NCBI RefSeq assembly: GCF_018691265.1
Contig: NW_024881300.1
Span: forward strand, 6,089,546-6,153,545
Direction of reading: 5' to 3'
Length of the DNA: 64,000 nucleotides
DNA from: Tyto alba
Taxonomy: Eukaryota > Chordata > Aves > Strigiformes > Tytonidae
Below are positions 1 through 12,822 of the stretch, in pieces. The notes under the pieces were generated by a model. The model did not search any database and was not told the origin of the DNA. It saw only the letters and a list, made by a program, of their open reading frames with translations. How positions within the stretch are numbered: the first letter of the stretch is position 1; the number at the start of each line of letters is the position of its first letter. The position numbers were made by a program, and so were the translations under genes.

Positions 1-1063
1 AGTCCTCCTGTTACTTACTGCTGAATTTTTAAAAGGCGGGTATAGCAGCAATACAAATGAAGAAAGCAGACAAATGTCAGCATCGGTGTTGTGAACCATG
101 TCATTGCTCACCAGCTGAATACATAGCTCTGAGAGGCAGAGTAGCAACAAGAGTTCACAGACACCAGTGGACTTTTTCCTAATGCTCCTCAGACTAAACC
201 ATCCCTATGCCAACTAAAACCCACACCAGTCTACAAAATGCCATACATTTTGAAATTCAAAATAGCAGTGCAAAGCATTAGCCCATTTCCCCTCATAATC
301 GGATGCTTCATGACTAGACATATAAAACTTCTTCATGAAACTACCATATTCAATATTACCTTACCTAAATATAACATGACATGGAAGTAAGTCTGTTCCC
401 TACAACTTCACCAAACCTTACTGCCTGCCCCAGGAAAACACATTATTAATACCTTTACCTGACTGGCCTCTTTCCCAAGTTGCTTGATTTAAATGCCCTT
501 CCCAACCCCTCAAGCAACAGAATAGTTGTCCCCCATAGAGCAGGGACCACTCCTTCCCCTTATTAGGAAGCCAGTGTTAGATAATCATACATTCTTTGAC
601 TAAAGACTTAGAAGAAAGATTCAGCTTTAAAATATTCAGCCAGGTTGTTTTTCAGCTCTCAGGTTACAGTTATACATGCACATTAAACTACAAGTGACAG
701 CTGTTCAATTTTTATGCAGCTTGCTTTTAAAAAAACAAGGCTATACAACCATGCCATACCAAGTGATGCATTCATGCTTCCAAGCTCCTAGTAATTTCTA
801 ACCCATTGGTCAAATTTAGTCAAATTATTAGCACAGAAGTTTCAGATATGTCCCTACCACTTTCATGAAACAGACCGACAGGTAGAGAAGAGATATCTTA
901 TTGAGTGAAATGAAACATGAGCTCAATCCTTGTGGGACTTCTAAGAATCCACATAAGACATTACAATTACAGTAACCACAAACTGCAAACTCCAACGGTT
1001 GGACATTACATAGTCTCTTCATTCCTTCTTTTCTCCCTACTTCCACACAGATTCTCCTCTGAC

Positions 1064-1085
1064 AAAAAAAAAAAAAAAAAAAAAA
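1064..1085. repeat. Poly(A) tract (22 A)
   Basis: A run of 22 A on the plus strand in the CHD9 intron. No flanking retroposon body is recognised. Confidence 0.95.
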
Positions 1086-3944
1086 CAAAACCACACTTAA
1101 CAAAATTTCTGCTAAAGCAATGCTGAACAGGCCTTCCTGTTACCTACCCCCTCTCCCTCCTTTCCTGAAGGCATCCAAATGCATCAAAACCAGGGAACTG
1201 TGGAAATGCTATCACACACAGTCTTTTGCACCTCCTGTTTTGTTATACTTGTTTTAAAATCATGCTTAGTAATATCTAGCATTGCCTTCTATTTTTTTCC
1301 TTCATGCCTGTATCTGAGCCTCTTGAATGTGCACTTGACAGGACTCGCATGGCAAATTATTACATTAGAGATTAAGAAATGGCTGAATAAATATTTTTAA
1401 AAAAAATTCAAATGCTGTGGAGTGTACTTGGCCATTTATGACAATATTTAAACTGCTGTTCCTTTACTGAAGTATTAGTTTGTCTACACACAGTATCATT
1501 CTCTAGGGTTAAATTAAGGTTGAAAAGGAACTTTTCAATGTATAAATTAAAATGTATTATTTGAGAAACAGGTGTATTCCCAGAAATGCAGGGTTTATTT
1601 TTTTTCCCTCTTTCAAATAGGTTAATATTAAAATTTAAAACTTAGGGTAATATATCCTAAAAAGATTCTACTTACTGTATTGGCATTCTGATTACTCAAG
1701 CCTGTTTCAATTCTCTACGCATAACAAGGAAACAAGAAAGAGAAGACTGCTTTAATAGGTTATATTTCCAAACATCATGTTTAGAAACTACTGCTTACTT
1801 CCTATACTTTTTTTTTCTTTTGATATTCTAAAGCTCCCATCCTGAAAGACAGACAAATTAACAAGTTTGGTTGTCTGAAGTCAGTAAGACAATTCACACA
1901 TTCAGTTTTAAATGCAGAAACAAACCTTGCAATATGATAGTGAAAGACAAACTTCTGAAATGAAATCTTTTTTATTGACAAAGGAAGTTAGTCTCTAATG
2001 GGAAAGATTCTTTCAGAAACTGCCTGTCTAGAAAGGAACAAGATATATAATAATACAGCAGCTTACTCTAAAGCCTTATGAGTTACTAAAGGAAGTTAAG
2101 CATTAACACTTTGCCAAAACTGCAGGAATGATCAAAAAGCAAAACAAGGGGTCAAATAAAATCCAAACTTGTATTTGCCGGCAAATACAGAACTTAGGAA
2201 TTATGTAATCAGAGTGCTAAGAATTATAAATTAAAATCTATAATAAAGTGAAAAAGTATAAGAAAATAAAGGTATTCCATCCACAAAGTAAGGCAAAAAG
2301 AAAGCAATGTTGCACACAGAATATACTGAACTTGACACTGCAGCTTTCATTGCTGTTTTCTTGAAATACATTTTTTTTTGGTAACTGCTCAAACTCGCAC
2401 TAATCCACTGGAATTCTGTTGCCAACTTTAACTCAGTACACGGATATTATCAAATGAAGAAGTATCAAGTAGATGCAGACTAAGTGTTCAGCAATCTATA
2501 CTTAAGGCATACCAGTTATGACAGCAACATACCCAACCTGTATATACAGCAGAATGCCAATACTGACCTGAAGCGCCCAAGTGCTATTGTCATCCAGACT
2601 GCAAAGTAATAATACCTATGTCAGTGCCCTGATACCAAAATAAGTACAAGCTGCAGTGCACACTGTGAAACAAAGACTGTGAAGACTGAAGACACAATTA
2701 TGTTCAACCATTACAGCTATATGCAGTTGAAAACTTATATACGTTTACATGTATAAAATTACCTCACATTAAAAACTGGAAAGGGGAAAGAGGGCAAGAG
2801 TAGTGCACAAACTCAATAAATTGAAATTTTAAAATTTACACATTATGATTTTCAAAGATGACAGTCTCCTTAAAAATGCTGAATTTAATGTAAAACAACA
2901 AAGAATTGGCTGCAAAAGCATGCAGAAGAGAAAACAAAATGACAAAAAACTCCAAATTAAATTGAAAAAAGAGCTTTACTCTTTCCATTTACCCAAGTTG
3001 CTACCTGCCCCACTATGCCCTAAATAGCCACCACTTTGGTGTGCCATCAAATTTATTTTCTCATGTTTTTCTTACCAACCAGAGAAGACGACGAAAAGAC
3101 AAAAAACCCACTCAAACTACCTCCAAAAAGAAGAACACAAAGAGCTTTATTCACCTTATTCCAAGCACCCAAGATCAGCTTCAGCATGCCTATCCCAAGC
3201 ACACTGAGAAATCATGAAGGCATACATCTCTTACTTGGCAAGAAAAAGCAATGGGATGATAATGGTAACTGGTTCTTGTCAAAACTTCATTTCAGTTAAA
3301 GCGTTCCTTCTACAGCACTCGTGGGAGTGGCCTTTTATGAAAACATTTTTATAATTAAAAACAAAAACCCTTTTATCTTTATGAAGTTTACTACTGTCGT
3401 TATTTCCTTAGATTCACTCTCCCCCACAAAACCTCTCCTTTTGATTTTTGCCCCAGTCAGAAAAAAGACATTACAGTTGTGAAGGGTTGTAAACTGCAGA
3501 ACCATCCATGGTCTATTTTTTGTACTTTTCTGCTACATAAAGGAGTCGCTTAACCTACTGGAGTGATGAAAGCGAAGGGCGAGTAGGCAAGAACTATGCA
3601 GAACTAGCATGAACCTGCCCACCTTTTGTCTCATCACCTCACTTTTGCAATTACCTGCAAAAAGGAAAGCTGGGCTAGGTCAGAGAACCAACCACAGATT
3701 AAAGAAAACTGAGACAGATTCTGTTCCACAGCATGTTTTAACAGCATAATTTACGAAATTCTACTCAAATTTTGTGGTACACTGAGTGCAACGGTAAAAT
3801 AAAATTTACTTAAAAGTTAAGTGAACCAGCTTATTCAGAGTATGAAGGCTCCTGGAACAACACATTGCAATTGCTCATTCTATTGGTCAGGATCACAAAA
3901 TGATTCTATGATAATATTGGCAGCCTCCTCCTTAATTTTCATGT

Positions 3945-3947
3945 TAA

Positions 3948-3980
<33 letters not shown>

Positions 3981-4021
3981 AAAACCAAAAACAAACAAAA
4001 AACCCAACCCTCCAAAAAAAC
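3945..4021. repeat. A-rich (CAAAA)n tract
   Basis: Imperfect CAAAA/CAAA units on the plus strand with interspersed CCC. Low-complexity sequence in the CHD9 intron. Confidence 0.9.
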
Positions 4022-4685
4022 AACCTATGCATTTTTACTGCTTGTTCATGGTACAAAAGTCAGTACCCAGCAGAGTAACCAAAATGTTTTCAATGTTCAT
4101 AATTTCGGTGAGACAAAAAAATCAGCTCTTAACATACATTAAAATATACTGACAGAAATTGAGACAAGTACTTTATTTTTAACATCAACAGCTAGGAAGT
4201 CACTAACATCATTAAAACCATTACTGACTGCACAGCACATTCCCATTTAAATCAAAGGGGGGGACATACTTCTTGCACTTCAATTCCAACCAACTTACAT
4301 GTTTTCAGTTTCAGCTTCAATTAACTACTTTAACAGCTTTCTATGCCAGAATCTCCAATACAAAAAGAGTACTTTAGCATATATGAAAGCCTAATGAAAC
4401 CACACATATGAATCTAGTTTTCTCAATTAAATATGCCTGAACAAAATCCTACCCCCCCAATTTAAGAGGAAAACTAGATGCCTACGGAAAAGGAATTTAT
4501 CACAAAGAGTTAATAGTTTGAAAATAGAGGTCACAAGGTAGAAGACACTCCTGGGAACCAACAGGATTCCATTTCAAACGAAAAAACCCAAAAGCAAAAG
4601 ACCCAACCCTTTTTTTCCCAGAAGTCCCCTAAAGTATTTCTAGAGAGAGAACATAGCATCCAAGAACTTCACAGCGATAATCTTT

Positions 4686-4738
4686 AACAAAAACAAACAA
4701 ACAAAAAAAAACCCACAAAACAAAACACAAACGAAAAC
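4686..4738. repeat. A-rich (CAAA)n tract
   Basis: Imperfect CAAA units on the plus strand, similar in type to the tract at 3945-4021. Confidence 0.9.
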
Positions 4739-7700
4739 AGCAGGGAGCATGAACTTTTAGTAGGGATCAAACAGAAAAAGTTGCAAGACAGGTCTCTAGG
4801 AACATAAGCATAGCAATAATTTTTTATCTCAACTGAGCCTGGCAATTAGCAGAAGAGGCAGGACTAGAGCCAGTGTAAAGCTCAAGACAAGAGAAATTCT
4901 TATCATCTCTAATGGAGTTAAAGTCAACAGAAACTGCTATCAACACACAGCAGAACGACAGCCTGGTTAGAGATCGCTGTGTGATGCCAAGGACATCCTC
5001 AAGCACAGCCAGGAGCATAAGCACCCTGCTAGCTCTGTCCCCAACAACAAGGGTGGGTCACCATTTCTGAAAATCTCCTGAAATCAAAGCCTGTACACCT
5101 CTGAACTAATTAAGTCAAAAAGCACACTGGGCTGGCACCATAAAACATGCCTCTTGTGTAGTATTGGGAGTTGACCAGATTTCTTAGTATCACATGAAAA
5201 GAATCCTCTACATGATGATATAAATAGGAGCAACAACACAGACTAGTCAAAATAAATTCGCCGCATCTTCTTTAAAAAATTGGTCTTTATCAACTCAAAG
5301 AAAGTAAGACACATCTGATTTTGTCACTTATGTTCCTTAAATTAATTCACCTGCCTTCCTTATGACAGTAACAGCTGGTTGCTGCTTTTAAGACTTGGAC
5401 AAACCACAGTTCCTGCTACAACAAAATTTACACATCAAGCTGAGCCATACCTGGGCCTCATGAGCAGGTGCTACAAAGGTATAGCGAAGAAAAACAATCC
5501 AACTTACTGCATCTTCTAGCACTATTTCTTATCCCCACAGCATGCTGCACGTCACAAAAAGCACCACAGCTATGCTTTTCTAGTAAGTTTGCTTAAAATA
5601 TTATTAAAGAACTCTCCTTCTAGATGTGTGGTACTCGGTAAAAAAGCTGGCACAGTGAAACAATTGTTTTTAAAATGACTCTTAAGATGATTTTAAAAAC
5701 CTATCAGTCACAACTCTTTCTGAAACAATGTTTCAAACTCTAAGGAAAAACATATGCTCAGAACCAAAATATTTGCAATGTCTTCTTTAACACTAAGGTC
5801 AACTTCCCCTTTCTTTCCAACATATAAACTGTAACTATATTGTGAAGTCATGAATATCTCTTGCAAGAGGCATTCCTATCAATCTATGAAACTAGTTCTG
5901 GTTTGCAATTCAATATGCTATTGAGTAGCATTATGTTCACATACACGATATGCTACTAACGTTGAAATTACTTTCAAATACAGACCAACTCCTGAAAAGG
6001 CAGTATGTGAAATATGGGAGCAATTTCATATGATAAATCAAAATGCTAGCCTTCACAGTAAGACACTGAGGGAGCAAAAAACCCAAGTAAGTGCAAACAC
6101 AAGCCAAATCCCCCACCCCACAAAGAAAACCTGCCACATTTATGAAAGAAAAATCTATCTACTACAAATTGCACAGCTTTCAAAAATTTAAGACTTGTCA
6201 ATTGCTTCTGGCCTCAAGCTACATTCCTATATTCATTTATCAAACTTATTCAAACCAACATAAGAATTCCCAGTCTTGTCATCCTAGAAATCCACTCACT
6301 TGTATTTATTAGACTTAAGAGTTCTCAAAGTCAATCCACTCAACACCTCAAGATAGACGCTGTCTTGGAAATCCATGCAGCCAGGAACTCCTGCAAATTT
6401 CTTAACCCGATAAGAAACAAAGAAAACCATGTCTACCTAACAGCCTCCTACAACTGCAGAGTAAAGTGCTGGAAATTATTTTGATTTCTCTGTATATTTA
6501 GAATGACCATAACAGCTAATAGAAATGGTAAAACCTGAGAACACAAAGTACACAGACATCCGTGCAGAAGCCACATGAATTCCAAATGTACTTCAGATTC
6601 TTTGGCTTCAAAACCATACTACTGGTTAACATCTTAAGTTCTGCTTCTCTTGCAGTAACAACACTTCACTAACACTATAAAGTGTTGATTTTCTCCAAAA
6701 AGTCGCAAGATGAAGTGCTGTTCTGGAAATGTGAGAGGCAATGCTATGTTTGAGGCCACTCAGAAATACAAACTGTAGATAATAGCATTAGATGCAGCAG
6801 ATATGCCATTACCCGTGCCAATGGCTCGTCCCCCAGGGAGCCCACCTGCACCCTCTTTGCACTTGAGGCTGCAGTTCTGTGTACAACCATTTTGGCTCTA
6901 CTGCAGAGAATGATCCTTCCCACTCATTCCTCTCGCCCCACTGATGTTTCTGTGGTACACAATTCTGTGCAACTAAGAGAACTAAAACAGGAACTTGTAT
7001 TCCTGAAAAACATCCTCAACAAAAAAAGCGAAAAGTCTCTCTGCACCTGAATGAGTTTCCCAGTTCAGTTCATAGCACAAATGGCTGCATTAACACAATA
7101 CGAAGTGGAAGAATAGGAGGTTTCTTCCATAAACTTTTTTTCCTTAAACTAATTTTACTTTAGGCATATATTGAGCTTCAAGTTTAACGGTCTATAGTAT
7201 AGGTTGCTGTCTTTAGAAGACAATTTAAGTTTTCTGTTTTCTCTATAATTATGTACCACTTCTTCCAGACACCAAGCTTGCACAACGGTATCAGTACTCT
7301 CATATTACTGAATTGCTTTATCGTTCTTCAGTGTTAACAAGACATCTACTCACAAATAATTATTTAGATCATTCATTCTAACTTATTCTGCAGTATCATT
7401 AAAACAATAGTATCGATTTTACTAATTTTTGTCAACTAGTCTCACCTTGGTATCTGTAGGATTATTGCTGTAAATTGACCTAGCCAGAAGCTTCTTTCCT
7501 ATACTTGCCATCTGTTAACCAATTTTTACAAAAATGCTTCTCTTTTGGCACATTTTGAAGACAGTTATTGCAGTCATTTAATGAGTGTGCAATTATCTCA
7601 GGAAAAATTATATTCTTACATTATAACAATCATTACAACAGCAACTATTTCGTTTTGAAGAGGAAACATACACGAAGAATTGGACAGCCTAATTATCTGA

Positions 7701-9594
7701 CAAGTGACAAAGGTTAAGAGAGACTTACGCATTAGCGACAGCGAAAAAGACTCAAAAAAGAAGAACGATGAAACAATTCAACTCTACCCAACAGAAATGG
7801 TAATTATCAACAAACTCATAAAGCCTTTAAAACAGTAAAGCAGATACTCTGGTGCATTTTCCCTGTTCTTAAAAGTCCAGCAATATTTGTCTTGCCCTTA
7901 CTATACAGTTGTATTTTGAAATGAAAAACAAGGCAAATGAAAAATAGAGAAATTCAAATGTATAATAAATACTCATCAGTAAATGTGTTACCAACTAATG
8001 TCACAAACACGTACTTCCTTTCCTCAACCTATGTTATTTATCATTTTAAAAAGAAATAAAGTGTATAAAAAGCTTACATAAAACTTGGATCAAATATATA
8101 CAAAAGGAGAGGCTTCATACACATTCAGCTAAGTATTTGCTAAATAAAGCTATCAGAATATTGCTATCTTTGATGATGAATACATCATTGGCAAAAAGCC
8201 ATAGATTGGTAAAGAAATACCGCTATAGATTCAAAGACTCAGTTCATCCCAGCCACGGCACTACTCAAGCTCAGAGATGTTGCCCTACTCCTCTCATCAG
8301 CTCTGTGGATCTGACACAGCTTCACCCTTTTCACTCCCCACTGTTTGTGCCGGCCTTTCTGAAAACAATAGAAAGCAAGCAAAAAAGCTGCAAAATACAG
8401 TACAGAGAAGGTCAGTGGAGGGATTACTTTCATTACTTGTACATACATGATACACCTCTTAAGTGCTGGCAGGTAACAACTGAATTCTGCTGCCTCACTG
8501 TGGTAGAGAATTTATTAAGCTCCTACAAAGAAGTTGAAAACTGTTCTTTAAGTACAGAGAACTAAATCCAGAGCATACAACTCCTAGAAATGTTTAAAGG
8601 GGAAGTTCAGACAGAGATTTACATATGTTAGTATGATGTCACCCATAAAATTACCCATAACCAAAGGAACAAGAACAATATAAATACAGTGGATATGCTT
8701 AATGGGAGCTATACACGCACTATTAAGCATTTTAGGAAAAAGAAAGAGGTTTCAGGGCTCTTGCAGTTTGTGGGTTAGTATTTTGAGGGGTGTGGGTTTT
8801 TTTACATTTTAAGATTACAAAATGTAATTTTTAATGCCTCCCCCAACACAAATGCTTACTGAAAGAGGTGTCTAGGTGTCAGATGATGTGACGTGGGGCA
8901 GACTTTAAGATGTGCATTTCATTACACGCAGTCCCACTGAAAAGTGTCATCCACTGCTGCACAAGCACCATATGTAACAGCATCATATTTTTACAATCTT
9001 GTATTATAACAACACTTAGGAACCAGAACCTATAAACTTACTATGCAAAATAGCCAGTCTCTTTGGCAAAAAATTTACATCGTATGATCAGTTCATTGCT
9101 TTAAAATGTTTCCGATTACATGTTCACTTAAACTATACAGAACGTACGAAATACACTCTGACAAATACTATATCCTTGACTTTTATATATTTTCCATAGC
9201 TGCATCTATCAAGTAATTTGCTTCTTGTACCTTCATAACTAGCCAAGAAAGCACATCACAGCTTACTATGTACTTCTCCAATAAAAACTTTACAGTGCAA
9301 GATTTCATATAGAACAGCAACCAGTGGTGGACTAAGAGGTTTATGAGCAGAATAATCCAAGGGATACTCATCTACAATGAATTTAGAGTTGATATAAAAG
9401 GGAGGCATCTGCTAATGCAGAGGCAAAAGACCTGTGATTATTCAGGGCATGCATCTCAGCAGCACATAAATGTGGACTTTGATCAGGTGAAACGTAGTTC
9501 CATCTCCGATGATATGCTGATGTGTGAGGCTACACACTCTGATATACACAGGTGTCCCAGGGTACACCACCAACCAAGCAATCACCTACAACGT

Positions 9595-10138
9595 TGTCCT
9601 GGGTTGAGTGAGTGGTGGAGTTTTTTGGTGGCAGGGGAGGGGGCTATCGGGGCGGCCCCCTGTGAGAAGCTTCTCGAAGCTCCCCCAGCTCCACGTCAGC
9701 TCCACTTCTGTTTGGGAAATGAAGGGGGTAACAAGTTTCGGACACTCCCCTCACCGAAGATGCATGAAGTGGCAGCACTGACTGCACCCCCATTCCCTGC
9801 CCCTGCGCCACTGGGGGAGGAGGTAGAGATATCGGGAGCAGAGCTGAGCCCGGGAAGAAGGGAGGGGTGGGGGGAAGGTGTTCTCAAGATGTGGCAATGC
9901 TTCTCACTGTCCTACTCTGTTATGTGTTGTTAGTGTCTGTAATAAATGTATGTTCTTTTTTTCTTCCCCTAACGAGTCTGCCTTTTGCTCGTGATCATAA
10001 AAGGGGGATTTTCCCCCATCCCAGTCCTATCTTGAACCCCAAGCCTGGCTCTCTGTCCCTTCTCATTGCCGGAGGGGAAGGGAGAGAGAGCTGCTGCATT
10101 GTGGTTGGCTGCCAATCAGGCCTAAACCACGACAGACA
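9595..10138 (+). mobile_element. Solo LTR of an avian endogenous retrovirus
   Basis: A GC-rich block stands out from the AT-rich intron. It begins TGTCCTGGGTTGAG and ends AAACCACGACAGACA, with the TG...CA termini typical of LTRs. It is flanked by an exact 5-bp duplication AACGT at 9590-9594 and 10139-10143, which fixes both ends. Plus orientation is supported by AATAAA at 9941-9946 followed by a T-rich stretch (R/U5). It is also supported by resemblance of both ends to the widespread neoavian TGTCCTGG...AAACCACGACA LTRs. No gag, pol or env sequence flanks it, so it is a recombinational solo LTR. It lies antisense to CHD9. The 5-bp duplication fits ERVL or gammaretrovirus-like integrases better than the usual 6 bp of beta-like elements; class is not certain. 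Confidence 0.88.
10003..10017. promoter_or_regulatory. NF-kappaB-like near-palindrome inside the LTR
   Basis: GGGGGATTTTCCCCC contains a good kappaB consensus (GGGRNNYYCC). It lies directly after CATAAAAG, in the 3' part of the LTR. Binding is inference from the motif. Confidence 0.35.
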
Positions 10139-12054
10139 AACGTTCAGACTTTCTTTGGTAGGCTTTCAACAAGGGCAAGGCAAATTCTCTCCAAAATTCA
10201 GTGTCATGTGTTGCTATAAAACAACTACTAAGAAAGCTCATGCTTGCAAGTAAAAATACACCTGCATGTTTTAAGTCAGTTTTCCCAAAAAAAAAAAAGT
10301 CAGATGTGAGATACTGGAATTCATTAATATACTGAATTATTAAATTAAGTGACAAACTTTTCAGTACAAAAGGGAAAAAAAATTCACCTGATTTAAGAAC
10401 TAAGGCTACTACCTTGTCCTATAGCTTTTAAGATTATTAACAGAATGTTATTTTCCAGTTTAATCCCAATTATTCTGCTTTCATAAATGCAGTCAGAAGA
10501 GGTTCAAACACTAACTACAGAACAACATACACAGTGAGATGGTTGTAAACTTCTCTTAGTACAGTTTATGCTTCACATAATGTTTCTGACTTCCTTTCTT
10601 CTAAATATGCAGAACTGAATGTTAAAGACTGCATTTTTGTTGTCTTTTTTCAACTTTATGAAAAGCAAATAGATTATTTAGCTTTAGCAAACTCAAAACA
10701 GTTTTAAGTCGAGTTAAAAAGATCAGAAGCTTTAAATTAGACAAGGCTGAGGCTAGATGAATCTTGAGTGTGTTTATCCACTTTCTCAAACTAACTCTGA
10801 TGAAAAATGCATGATGTAAAATCAAGAGGCACAATTTATTTACAATTATAATCTAATTACAGTGGTATAATAGCAGCATAAGACATTCTAGATAGTTTTT
10901 AAATCTGCATCATTATTGCACTGAACAGATTGTATTAATTTTTAAATTAATTTCTATCAAAAGAAGAGCTGTGGAAGTAAAAATGGATGAGTATGCTTGT
11001 TTTTAAATACTGAAATAAATCATGTTCTTTCTTATTTTTAAATAACCTCAGCATAACTGTAGTTAAAGATTGCTGGCTGTCTAATGTTGGGTCCATTCCA
11101 ATAGCTCCAGTTCATTAACTGCCTCATAAATTAAAGTTTTCCTTTCTGAAAAAATCTCAATCATTAACAAACTACATCTGATGAAAATAATTAAATCCAC
11201 TAATATTTGATCCCTCAATGTGTACAAAAGCCAGTATGAAACATTACCTTATTAAACACTAAACATTTCATCTTAATTCTTATATATGAAAGTTATCAAA
11301 ATCCCTCCCCACCTAACTCCTAGCCTAAAGACAACCACTTTCAGTAAGACCAATATATCTTCCCATCCTCTGTCCCACCTTTTTCCTCTCTGGTTAAACT
11401 ATACACATTCATAGGGTGAGTTTGCATCTTGAACTTCAAATTGTACAAAGTGATCATATAATAAAAGTGAGATTTAGAACTAAACCCCCCCTTAGAATTG
11501 TAATCAGAGAAAAGACAGATCTGAAACACTTCTTCACTTCAGGAATTGCCATACATTTTTATTACTATCCATATTGCATAGACTGCTGATTTAAAGAGGC
11601 TTCTACATTGTTTGCCTCTGTCAGTCTCCTATCAATACATCCTTCACAGTAGTTTGACAACTACCACTTCACAACTAGTTTATGAAGGAAACATTAAACA
11701 TCTGCCCAATTAGATAAATTCAAGGTCAGAATCCAATTTATTACATTCTCTGAAATACTAAAACCCAAACCAAGCAGTTTTATAAATATCTGTTTTCTGT
11801 CTGTTTCATTTCAAGGTTCCAAAGGAAAAACGGAAAAAGTTCTACTACTGTAAAGTTGCTTTGTTTTCACACCTCAGTAAAAAACAGAGCCAAATCCCCA
11901 AAGCCTTAAACACTCCCCACAGGCCTCAGACTTTCCCTCTATTCCTAGTTACAAAAAAGGGCTAAAACTGGTATCAGTGAGATTGAAGTAAGTCTTCAAA
12001 AGTTCTGATGCATACAACAGAAAAGTCACAGCACCAGAAAGTTTTACTAGACCT

Positions 12055-12300
12055 AATTTTTGTCCCCTGGCTCGTATCCCACATGCTCACCACAAATGAT
12101 ACTATCCCCTGGATTCCTCGCCACCCCCACTTTTCCTGGAATCCACTTCTTCACCCCAAGTATGTTCATGGGAGACCAACAGCCTCAATGCTGCTGTTGG
12201 CAGCTTGGGGTTCTGCTGCTCCACTTTCTGGCAGTGAAATTGGGTGCTGCTCCCCCTGCAGTACTGTACACACAGTAATAAATAGGATCCTGTTTCACTA
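12055..12300. other. Locally GC-richer patch, possible old LTR remnant
   Basis: This stretch is visibly more GC-rich than the flanking intron. It begins near TGTCCCCTGG and carries AATAAA at 12277-12282 near its right end, which is reminiscent of an LTR 3' half. No terminal repeat or target duplication could be found, so identity is uncertain. Confidence 0.2.
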
Positions 12301-12729
12301 GTAGCTGCTACATACCATGTGTCTTTAGGTTACAGAGAGAACAGACAAGTGTAGCTACTTGGGCTGTGCCCTCTTCTTCCCTCTCCCTCACCTAAAAAAT
12401 AAAAGTTTATCAAAACTAACAACTTGCATCTCCTGCATCATCCAGTTAATCAAGCTCATCTCAAATACACAGCTGTTCTATTACCATCACACCACAACTT
12501 TACCAAAAGTTTGACTAGTAGCAATTGACAATTACACACGCCATAAACATAATCAGAAGTTTTAACAGAGAAGCAATCTACTGAACCAAGACCAAAGATG
12601 AAATGTGCTAAAGCCTTATCTCTACACTAATAACATAAAAGGGGGAAAAAGAAGTGTTATATTGCCTGTGTCCTGCTAACTAAGTAAATGCAAGAGTCAG
12701 TAATTAAGTTGCTTTCCTTGCCAATAGTA

Positions 12730-12822
12730 TTTTTTTGTTTTAGTGGTTTTTTTTTTGTTTGTTTGTTTTTTGTTTTTTTTTTTTTTTTTGTTGTTGGTTT
12801 TTGTTGGTGTTGGGTTTTGTTT
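12730..12822. repeat. T-rich (TTTG)n tract
   Basis: About 90 bp of T runs with GTTT units and a stretch of 17 T, on the plus strand in the CHD9 intron. Confidence 0.9.

Noticed and set aside
1264..1403. AATAAA motifs scattered through both introns and the upstream region
   Set aside because: They are expected by chance in AT-rich DNA. Only the ones inside the LTR and after the 62100 acceptor have supporting context.
3880..3915. GATCACAAAATGATTCTATG resembling the 3' end of a CR1 element
   Set aside because: Only one ATTCTATG unit and no CR1 body upstream; too short to support a call.
8137..8565. 142-codon plus-strand frame in the CHD9 intron
   Set aside because: No similarity recognised, no splice or poly(A) context, and composition like random AT-rich DNA. 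Kept as chance.
9343..9933. 196-codon open frame over the left half of the LTR
   Set aside because: It starts in unique intron and runs into the GC-rich LTR, with no retroviral protein motif. A chance frame.
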